In this document: piece by piece, positions 52,959-64,000 of the stretch
How positions within the stretch are numbered: position 1 is the stretch's first letter
Layout of the letters: the number at the start of each line of letters is the position of its first letter
Origin: Paramarasmius palmivorus
Lineage: Eukaryota; Basidiomycota; Agaricomycetes; Agaricales; Marasmiaceae
Direction of reading: 5' to 3'
DNA length: 64,000 nucleotides
Assembly (NCBI GenBank): GCA_037176845.1
Contig: JAYKXP010000034.1
Span: 186,001 to 250,000, forward strand
Translations under genes and position numbers: made by a program
The notes under the pieces: generated by a model
Told to the model about the DNA's origin: nothing
The model's input: the letters and a program-made list of their open reading frames with translations, nothing else
The model's database searches: none

Positions 52959-55670
52959 ATGATGCACTCTTCGTCGAAGTTATCATATCAGGCATTAAAC
53001 ATTCGGAATGTAGAAGAACTCCAGGAGGTGTTGGTATCGCCGGATCCCGTCAGGAAGTTGTTATCTGTGGATGCGGCGTGCGTGCCGGCTGTTGTGGAGC
53101 TTTTACAGTCCGTGAGTTTTCCCAAGATTGGAATACGACAAGGGATGCTAATGGTCAAGCAGGAGATAATTACAATATCGGCTCCCCATGATCAATACCG
53201 CAGGCTTCGAATGAAGTGCTTGCGCGCACTCGTGAAGAAATTTCAAACATTGCCATCTTCGATGTTTCTCCGGAACATAGAGTGCCTCGGGGAGCATCCT
53301 CTCGGTGGGGGTGCCTTTTCAGTCAGTATTTCGTTGCGGTCCTTGTTGAGGCCTTGAACTGAGCTTGGGTTAGGATATTTGGAAGGGTCTGGTTGGACAG
53401 CAAAGCATATGCTTGAAGGTCATACGGTTGCATATTGAGGGGGATACTCTGAAACGAGAGAAGATCTACGCTGTGCGTGTCTACACCCAAAGCTATTCAG
53501 CCAGATTCCAACACTGATCCTTTCGTTAGACATTCTGCCAGGAGGCGTTGCTATGGACACATTTAAGGCACGATAACGTCCTGCCCTTTCTCGGCGTCAA
53601 TACCGAACTCTTTTTATCCCGTCTCTGTCTCATTTCACCATGGATGGCCAATGGCGACATTATATCCTTCCTTAGGCGAAACCCGCACCACGACCGGCTG
53701 AGATCTGTGGGTAGTTTGTATGCGCAAGGTTCACAATATGCTAACACGTACAAGATATGCGAAATTTCAGCAGGACTCGAATATCTGCACTCGGTTGAAG
53801 TTGTCCATGGCGACATCAAAGGGGTGAGTCCTTTTGGCTTTGATCTAAAGAACACGCCAAGGACGTCGAAACTAACGAGCGTGCTTGGAACAGGTGAACA
53901 TCCTCGTTGATGATACTTTTCAATGTCGTTTAGCGGATTTTGGCTTAGCAGCTGCTACTAGCGATACTCAGATCACAACTTCAAATAGCGGCACAATCAA
54001 AGGTTCTCTGAGATGGATGGCGCCTGAAGTGTTCATGGGCGTGCAGAGTGGTACCGAGCGAAACAAATACCCGAGGGATGTATATTCCTATGCTTGTACG
54101 GTGTACGAGGTGTGTCTTCGCTTACCGGCTCTGGGATGCTTCAGGTGCTCAATTCCAATCCAGATTATGACAGAGCAGCCTCCGTTTCACGGACTACTAG
54201 AAGCTGCCCTTATCTATCATTTGATGGTGCTCAAAGCACGTCCCGAACGACCTGTCGACGGGTGGTGCCCTGACAACGTGTGGAATTTGGTCGAGAGAAG
54301 TTGGGCAGAGGATCCACAGCAGAGGCCTCGATCGGACCAAGTTCATACATACCTGAAAGAACTCTTACGCATCAGGGATTCCGGAGATATCAGCAAGCCG
54401 GAACTCGTTTTGGAGCAAGCACCCCGGAGCATTGATGACACTCGGAGGGATGTAGAGGAATTGAAGATGCCTATCGAGACAGACGGAAGTGCTATTCTCT
54501 CAGAATCCCCTTATATCACATCTGAGGGAGCACACTCGCCCTTGCTAATGCCTTCCGGTAAGCGAACGCTCATCTTTGCCTTACTCCCAGGGCTGACGTT
54601 GGTTATTATTTCAGTTCCCCTTAAGTGGACCCTTGGCAAACTCCTTCACGAAGACCGATCAGGAAGAACCTACCGTGCGACAACCATAGATGGTCAGCTA
54701 ATCACAGTCACTGAAGCTGAAATACCCGGAATGGATGCTTCGTATGACCAACAAAGTGCTATCAAGATGTTGAGGAATCAGGACAAGCTGCTGAGAAGGC
54801 TTAACCACCCCAATATCGTGCATTGTTTTGGGCTGAAGGAAACACCTTTGACGCTGTCTCTGTGAGTATGATAGGCATCCCTGGTGATATCAATCTTACT
54901 CTTTGAGCAGGGCCCTGGAATATCTACCCACCACTATTGCTGGGCATCTGGAGAGACACGGCAAGCTGGACGATGAGAATGTGAAGCACTTTACGGCTCA
55001 GATTGTTGCCGGGCTTGAATATCTCCATTCCGAGGGCATCCTTCATAGAGTAGGTCCCCAACTGTGTAAGCTACTACGCTCACTGACCTTCTTTCTAGAA
55101 CCTCAAAGGTCGTAGCATCCTTGTAGATGATGATGGCTCGTGCAAAATCGCAGACTTTGGCATATCAAAGCGTATTGTCGATAGTCTAGGAACTCGAACG
55201 CCTCCGCCGGGGCCGGTTTTTTGGACAGCTCCAGAAGTCGCTTACAACCGAGGCGTAGGCTATGACTATAAAGCGGACATCTGGAGTTTAGGATGCATAG
55301 TTTTGGAGATGTTGAGCGGTACCAGACCGTGGGCACAGCATGAAGACTTCGATGTTACGCTGAAGGTAATGTTGCATCGAAGCAACGCGTTTGAATGGGT
55401 ACTCATTGTTTTGCCTTCGCAGTTGTTGAGAGAAAGGGATACACCACCGATACCGTCAGATGTTGTACTCTCAGAGCTTGCTGATGCTTTTATAAAGTGG
55501 TGTTTTGCTATGTAAGTGGCTGGTTCGATATTCGGTATTGTTTCTCATTTTCGGCATTCTATTATAGAGATCCCCAAGCCCGCCCGACCGCCGAGATGTT
55601 GCGAGAGCATCATTATTTAACACTTCCTGCGGGATGGAGCTATCAGGGTGTTAGAAAGGACCCACTGTAG
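52959..55670 (+). CDS. Kinase C: TKL kinase domain plus C-terminal MAPKKK-like pseudokinase domain
   Basis: Tandem paralogue of kinase B. Starts MMHSSSKLSYQALNIRNVEE; the shared module LVSPDPVRKLLSVDAACVPA and YRRLRMKCLRALVKKFQTLP follows. Domain 1: PLGGGAFSDIWKG, ICLKVIRLHIEG, EALLWTHLRHDNVLPFLGVN, VVHGDIKGVNILVDD, LADFGLAAATSD, SLRWMAPEVFMG, YPRDVYSYACTVYE; complete. Domain 2 (from about 54615): KLLHEDRSGRTYRATTIDGQ, ITVTEAEIPG (Lys to Thr), LNHPNIVHCFG, LEYLHSEGILHR joined to NLKGRSILVDDDGSCKIADFG, VFWTAPEVAYN, YDYKADIWSLGCIVLEMLSG. Here the HRD Asp is Asn and the loop Asn is Ser, while DFG is kept. This half is therefore almost certainly inactive. It ends YQGVRKDPL. An in-frame ATG at 52869 would extend the N-terminus. 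About eleven introns. Confidence 0.87.
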
Positions 55671-56106
55671 TGGGAGCTGGGTCTTTCGCTATACACACGT
55701 TTCACTCTTTAGTAGAACTGTTCACTATAGACAGACCGTTGTAATGGACATCCCAAGGCAACCTAATATAAGCGCCTTCAGGCGCCCGAACCTTTCACTT
55801 ACATAAGTAAATGCTTCCTGTCCCGAACTTTGATTGTCAACCACCCCCTTGTCAATCGTTCCACCTTCTTCCCTGAACGCTGAGCCTTGGTGTTAGCTCT
55901 GCGTCACTTTCAGTCATCTTTTTCTGCCATGTCTCCAAAAATGACACGAATCTGCCCCGAACCAACATTAGCCATTTCAGTTCTACTACTAGTATCATCG
56001 GCCTAAAATAACCCCCGTTCGTCCCATAATTCGCTCTTTCCTGCTATTTATACTGACCATAACGGTACTTAGAATACTCATCTTCACATATAGCGAATGT
56101 GGATAG
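55671..56106. other. Intergenic spacer between kinase C and the glycosyltransferase pseudogene
   Basis: About 430 bp with no open frame of note. It may include the decayed 5' end of the pseudogene. Confidence 0.35.
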
Positions 56107-57598
56107 CCTAACGTCAATCTTGCTCTCACCTACGAACTGGCACTCCATGGGATTTCCAACCTTGAGATCCACATAGCCTCATTCGAAATGTGTCGAGGAT
56201 CTACGTTCACGGGGAATGCGACGGGGAACAAGGACATGTCTCAAATCTTCTTCTATCTTTACAAGGGAGTTACGAACATGCACGCCTTTTATGACCTTGG
56301 AACGGACGCGATGCTTCACCCGCCTGGAAGTAGCGGAGCTACTCGTGCTATCGAGAACCTGGATATGCTCATCGCATCCCTAAAGGGCCAGAGTATGTCG
56401 AATCTTTCGAGGATTGTCAAGAAATCAATTGGCCATCTTTCGCCGAATGTCGCCGTAGTCGACATACTCTTTCGTCCGCGATGGATGCTTGCAAACAGCT
56501 GGGATACCAATTCGCCATCATGTCTTACAAGGAGTGTGTTGCGCCGGATCAGCCTTGGTTGGGTGATGTAGAAGTTCCCAGCGTGCGATCATTTCGTCTT
56601 GGTTCCGAATAGCACAGCGATGCTGACTACCATGTTCGTAGGGCTCTGGATACCCGATACCCATACTCAGTTCCATTTCACCTTATTCCAGCCAATATCT
56701 ACATGCCCATCGACGACGAGGTGGGATAGATTGGTCGTTTATGGAATTCAAAAACGAGGGCATACTTTATCTATGCCCTGCTTTTCCAGAGACTGACTTT
56801 CCGTTCGTGGTTGACGATAACCACGTCGTATCCTGCATTCCTATCGTCTTGCCGTCTAGGCCTGTTCAAAAAGTTGGCCCCGAGCTAGCGCGTTGACTTG
56901 ATAGAGTTCTTACGATTCTTATCAATTCGGGATCGCATCCTATTTTAGACAAGGAGTACGCCAAGAAGGTCAAAATGGCCCTGCGAATCATGTATAGCCA
57001 AATACCGCAAGCGCAGTTACTTTGGAAGTTGGAAAGATAGATGCAGATACCCGCAACATCGTCAACGAGATCCTCGGGTCGAACACCACAGAGGAGACGG
57101 TCAGGATCGTCAAATGGCTGATACCAGCTCCAATCTCGGTTCATCATGGAGGTGCCAACTCGTTCTATGAAGAGATATGGCAAGTCTTGTGTCTTCTATT
57201 TACATATTAATCTCACATGTTGCATCAGGGCAGGAGTACCACATGTTGCCCTCCCTGTCTAGTATGACACGTACAAATTCGCTGCTCGCGTAGATTACCT
57301 CAAGGTCGGGTTACACGGCGGTAAAAGAAGCATGCCCGTGGCTGAAGCCACCGAGTTTGGCGAGGATGTTGTGGGGCCTGGCGCAGCAGGAGAAGCATTT
57401 CGGGTCTGTCTAAAGAAAGAGCTCGGCTTACAGGATCACATCCCGGAAGGTCCTCGCGCTTGCTTCCCTGACCAGTGAGTGAATGTGTTCTTCCCGTCGG
57501 ATGAAACGCGGACTCCTGACGACGGCCGTGATGTCGGACGGTATGTTCAGTACGCCTTTCTACGACCGCTGCCCACTGCCAGTGTAGATGTACTGTAG
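56107..57598 (+). pseudogene. UDP-glycosyltransferase (GT1) pseudogene
   Basis: Remnant of a GT-B glycosyltransferase of the UGT family. Recognisable pieces in changing frames include NLALTYELALHGISNLEIHI, an open piece at 56188-56571 with YKGVTNMHAFYDLG, IMSYKECVAPDQPWLGDVEV, and the sugar-nucleotide-binding segment WLIPAPISVHHGGANSFYEE followed by IWAGVPHVALPV and YDTYKFAARVDYL. In-frame stops interrupt it at 56610-56612 and 57260-57262; the latter is TAG where the family has a Trp codon in the P-W-YDTY segment. Frame changes are also needed around 56500 and 56780-57020 without obvious intron signals. Several lesions together make sequencing error unlikely. The N-terminal substrate-binding part is poorly preserved. 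Confidence 0.78.
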
Positions 57599-58047
57599 TC
57601 ACTCAGCTGTGCAATATATCTAGAACCGAGTACATATGCCCATAACCAGTGTTTTGATGGCTGCCTGGACTGCAAAATTTTTACTTTTTTGAATTTCCCA
57701 CGAAGCGTGCTCCGAGCCCTGCCGCTTTTGGCAACTCGTCATCAACAAGGCTTTTGCTGTTATCTTCACCTTCCGCATCGATTATTCTCACTGAATCCCC
57801 CCAATCTACTCTGTCAGCCGGCTGTTCTCTTTCCAGCTCCTTTAATCCTTAAAATTCATCACTCCCCTTTGGATTAATCCCCGACACTCGTTGGAACCGA
57901 CCCCCCTCCAAAAGGACCCTGTCTCCCATCCCAAGGTCGCAGCCGAGGCCAAACTCTCCCAAAACCCAGACCTGGTCACCCGAAACACTCTTCTCGCAAA
58001 CTTTTTGACGTTGGATAGAAGCAATTGCTATATTAGCGGACAAAGAC
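57599..58047. other. Intergenic spacer and leader of the PP1 gene
   Basis: About 450 bp, rich in CT tracts between 57700 and 57900, as expected for the promoter and 5' UTR of a highly expressed fungal gene. No coding frame is credible. Confidence 0.4.
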
Positions 58048-60608
<2,561 letters not shown>

Positions 60609-62476
60609 TCAAACGCTTTCGCTGTCGCTAGTTTTGTCCGAAGTATCCTTCGCAGCATCGTCATTGAGTCCTTTGGAAGGGAATTTCTTGAGAAGGAGTT
60701 TGAACACCTGAGCCATGACGGCGAGCATGAGGACGAATGCGCTATGAAAGAGGATAAGTGCACTGATTAGGGTATAGGAGGAAAGGAGACTTACGTCGTC
60801 GTAGCGAAGCCTTGTACATATCTGGGACCAGTCTTCGTGGGCCATAGGAAGGATCCGTAGATAGAAGCAGAGTTGCCTAGGCCATTGACGAATGCGATAG
60901 CGACAGCGCGTTTTTCTGCTGGATGGTCGATGACACTAGATACCCACTATTGAAATGTTAGCATACGAGCATAGCACAGAGAAACATGGGTTACACACCA
61001 AAAGCGTCAAAGGACACGCAGCGTAGACGCCGCCGACAGCAAAGCAGAGGAACGCATACTTGACATGATTGTCGTTTACTGCCACAGTGATGATGAAGGA
61101 GACACCAGCGACCAAGGATGCAATCGTGACGTAGTTGCCTCGTTCCTTTCGGATATCGGAGGTGAAGCAAAAGGCAAGGATGAAGACGAGAGCAACCATG
61201 TAGATAGGGATGGTCATGTACCTAGCGCAGAGATAGCAACATTAGCTCAACTCGAAGACGCGGTAAAAAGGAGACATACTGCTTGTCATAACCGGTGTAT
61301 CCAAGCTGACCAACAAGGGTTGGGATAAAGTACTGGATGGTTTGCGAGCCCGTGGCGAGCATGTACATAACAGCCAGGTAGTACGTGCGCCAATCCCTGA
61401 GGGCCATCTTGAGCGATTCACTGTGAGAGGGTGCATCGCCGGCTTGCGTATTGCCAATGCCGTCGTGATGCAAACGCTGCACGGCAATGAGACGTTCTTC
61501 GGGTGTGAGCCACTTCGTGGTACTCGGCCAGTCAGGAAGGATGAACCATGTGAAGCACGCTGTGTGAGGTAAATTCGGTAAGACACTTTACCGCAACCCA
61601 GAGAGGAGAGCTTACCCGCAAAACACGACCCAACACCTTCTATGAGCAGCAACCATTGCCAACCTTGGAGCCCTCGAGTATACTTCAACTTATCCGTGAT
61701 GACACCTGCCAATAAGCCGGAGAAAGCCCCAGATACGGCTGTTGCAGTGTAGTAGATAGAGTAACGTTTCGCCAGTTCGTGCCTCTTGTACCATGAAGAA
61801 AGATAGAAGGCGACACCTGGGGCAAAGCCGGCTTCGACTAAAAGGAATGTTAACAATTGAGTGGATATAACATTTATTGGAATTTGGCATTACACACCTA
61901 CTCCAAGAGCGAAACGGACACCAGCAAGTGCCTGCCAGCTTCTGCAGGCGGCCAAGCAAGCGGCAACACCGCCCCAGAGGAAGCACAATGCCGAAAGGCT
62001 AAAAAAAGCGTTGATGGTCGGTAAGAGTTACGAAGATCGATAGTTATGGACACATACAAAATAGATGGACGGACACGGGTGAGGAGCATATTGGCTGGTA
62101 CTTCGAAGAGAACATATGACACCTAGAATGTTCACAGTTCACATTGTCAGTAGCCGGTAACAGATAACTTATGATAGCGACTCACAAAGAAGAGGAGCAA
62201 AATGACGGAGTACTGGTTCGATGTCAGTTGCAAGTCTTCCTCCATGCCTCCCACTTTGGCATTAGCGATATTGGCTCGGTCCAGATATGAGAGTGTGTAG
62301 AGAACCCAGACAGTAGGGACCTGGGATGTGAGGTCAGTGAAATAGCTGGAAAAACTCCCGAATGTAACACTCACAATCCGTTTGTCAATTTTCCGTACCA
62401 ATCTTTTTTCAAGCTCCGTGTCTGGTTCATAAGTGTGAGACGCATCGTCTCGCCATTCCTGAACTTGTTTCGCCAT
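60609..62476 (-). CDS. MFS transporter, anion:cation symporter (allantoate permease, Dal5-like) family
   Basis: Plasma-membrane carrier for small organic anions, vitamins or nitrogen compounds. It begins MAKQVQEWRDDASHTYEPD, then EKRLVRKIDKRI, PTVWVLYTLSYLDRANIANA (the YLDRANI motif of the ACS family), VILLLFFVSYVLFEVPANML, RFALGVVEAGFAPGVAFYLS, WYKRHELAKRYSIYYTATAV, GWQWLLLIEGVGSCFA, DWRTYYLAVMYMLATGSQTI, FIPTLVGQLGYTGYDKQ, VGGVYAACPLTLLWVSSVID, KRAVAIAFVNGLGNSASIYG and GPRYVQGFATTAF. These match the canonical order, with 12 expected helices in about 500 residues. The stop is at 60609-60611. Eight or so introns. Substrate cannot be assigned. Confidence 0.92.
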
Positions 62477-63310
62477 GGCTTGCTTGAATCGAGTCCGAGG
62501 AATGAAGAGCAAGTGTGGGGGACACGACGGAAATTCCTTCAAGTACCTCCGCCTTTTGTAGGGTTCCGGTCGTCGGGATTCGCGAATACCGTAATTTTGG
62601 CAAGCTGGGGTACTAGCGGGGTAGGTGGAGAAATCCTAAAATGATTCCGGAGAGAAAGGCCCTGTCCCTCTTCGTTCGGAGTCACTCGAAAAAAGTTTGG
62701 GTGAGAAATCTTGACAGCTAAGCCCAACCCAGGGCCAACCAGGATATATATCGTTCCGGGCCCGGACAAGCAACACATCGCAAGTTTGTGGGTGTCAAAA
62801 TGGGTGATCATGTTCTTGGCTTGTAAAACATGGATGTTCCTGGAGGTCAAATGATGCTTCGACCTGATCGGAATCCTTTGCGGACACAACGCAATATTGC
62901 GCGGTGCAGGTTAGTGCAGAATCATGGAGAATGGTCGACTCTCGAGACAGAATCTAGGAAGAAGGAACGGTCATGGTGGTTCGGGACAAGAAGCATCTGC
63001 CAAAGCGTTCGTCATCAAGGCTTTCAGGGTCCCGGCGGCACGCGGTTCTAGCCTCCCAAATTCCCTTTGATTTGCAGTTGTGCTTGGTTCGCAAGCAGTT
63101 GTCATTCTTATGCAACACCGAGAAAGTTCCACTTCCCAGAATTCGGGGGGAGTACCAAGGATCGGACCATGGTTGGTTTATGAAATATATTTCAGCTACG
63201 AGTTTACAGCCTGCAGGTGTCTACCGAAGAGATACAGTGTGCCCGGATCCTTGCTAGTACAAAATGATAAAGAAATAACTTAACGAGTGGAAGTAAAGCC
63301 ATTATGGCCT
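62477..63310. other. Intergenic spacer between MFS transporter and P450-3
   Basis: About 830 bp with the transporter promoter (a TATATATC stretch at 62744-62751, minus strand, lies 270 bp upstream) and the P450-3 3' UTR. ORFs at 62830-63283 are not credible. Confidence 0.35.
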
Positions 63311-64000
63311 TTAGAACTTTCTGACTCTCCTCCGGATCTTCATGGTTGCCTTCAGAGGAGGAATGTTGACATCGCCCAGAGGGGTGTTGGGCGGTCTGGT
63401 TTCAATGGGTTGGATCTCGTAGTTCATCACCAAGTGCGCCAAAATCAGTTTGAGTTCGTTGGCGGCGAAGAATCGACCAGGGCTAAAGATCATTGGAGAT
63501 TAACGATGGAGCCGAAATACATCGAGGGTAAACATACCAAGAATGTACACCATGCGAGAAGGCCAGGTACTTCTCACTCGTCGTGATGAAGTCTTCGTTA
63601 ACCTTGGCCGTGCCCTCTTCTTTGGGTCTTGAGAACCGGAATGCGTCGAACTTGTCAGCGGTCTCTCCGTAGTGGTCCGGGTCAAAGTGGATTCCAACTT
63701 GTCCAACACCGATAGTAGCACCCTTGGGGAGCCAAGTCCCGTCTGGCAGAGAGATACCGTTGGATGGTTTGACCCTTCGAGCCAGCCCAGTTCCACCGAT
63801 ACCGGAATATCGTGCACTTTCCCTGAGTGTGCTGTCCATACGGATCAACTCGTGCACTGCTCCTTTGGTCCATTCATTACCGTGCAACTCACAAACGCGG
63901 GTTGCTTCCTCAGTGAGAGCGGCAAGGATGCCGTCGGACGGAGGTGTGCTGATGACATCAAGGATGGCGTTGGATGCAGCAATAGTGGAGGTGGAGATGG
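63311..64000 (-). CDS. Cytochrome P450 monooxygenase 3, C-terminal part (5' end beyond window)
   Basis: The last third of a fungal P450, of a different family from P450-1 and -2 (resembling ent-kaurene-oxidase-type fungal enzymes). From the right edge it reads IAASNAILDVISTPP, the K-helix segment STLRESARYSG (ExxR is ESAR), RVKPSNGISLPDGTWLPKGA, IHFDPDHYGETADKFDAFRF, KYLAFSHGVHS, then across an intron at about 63486-63538 CPGRFFAANELKLILAHLV. The heme Cys is restored only when the intron is removed (TG|C). The heme loop FSHGVHSCPGR has Ser where most have Gly. It ends IPPLKATMKIRRRVRKF at 63311. Confidence 0.88.

Noticed and set aside
55140..55180. Kinase C second domain read as an active kinase because it has DFG and APE motifs
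   Set aside because: The HRD Asp is Asn, the catalytic-loop Asn is Ser and the ATP Lys is Thr, so the core catalytic residues are missing.

Overview
The window is nuclear DNA of a filamentous basidiomycete, most likely an agaricomycete. Genes are broken by many 45-60 nt GT-AG introns and gene spacing is short. The families are typical of mushroom-forming fungi: expanded P450s, TKL-type kinases with a VVHGDIKG catalytic loop, an OTT_1508-like protein, DUF1769, and a gypsy retrotransposon. Exon structures were worked out by hand from reading-frame continuity and splice signals, so outer limits are firmer than individual splice sites.

Layout. 1-9.1 kb is a run of minus-strand metabolic genes: 2-oxoadipate dehydrogenase E1 (DHTKD1-like, C-terminus cut by the window edge), a HAD phosphatase, myo-inositol oxygenase, an aldo/keto reductase and a small secreted barwin/RlpA-like protein. 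10.1-15 kb holds ATG11 (autophagy scaffold, plus strand). 15.8-21.1 kb holds two paralogous sugar porters arranged tail to tail. 22.6-24.7 kb is a P450. 25.8-29.2 kb is a TKL kinase with a long C-terminal extension. 29.3-34 kb holds DNMT2, an OTT_1508 deaminase-like protein and a DUF1769 protein. 34.2-39.9 kb is an oxidative group: FAD oxidoreductase, a second P450 paralogous to the first, and an Fe(II)/2-oxoglutarate dioxygenase. 40.07-49.71 kb is a complete Ty3/gypsy chromovirus-like element with apparently identical 274-bp LTRs, a TCGGA target duplication and one uninterrupted polyprotein frame. 49.8-55.7 kb holds two tandem kinases related to the one at 25.8 kb. 56.1-57.6 kb is a UDP-glycosyltransferase pseudogene. 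58-59.6 kb is protein phosphatase 1. 60.6-62.5 kb is an allantoate-permease-type MFS transporter. 63.3 kb to the right edge is a third, unrelated P450 (5' end missing).

The region mixes conserved housekeeping genes (ATG11, PP1, DNMT2, DHTKD1) with accessory genes that have duplicated locally (transporters, P450s, kinases). The most unusual observations are: (i) the two tandem kinases carry a TKL kinase domain followed by a MAPKKK-like domain that has lost catalytic residues, in a different way in each copy; (ii) the third family member replaces that domain with an unrelated C-terminal region; (iii) microexons of 3 nt and 5 nt are needed to preserve conserved motifs in the DHTKD1-like gene and the second P450; (iv) the young retroelement has two unexplained polyprotein regions and sits inside a roughly 185-bp divergent promoter. 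No tRNA, rRNA or CRISPR array was recognised.
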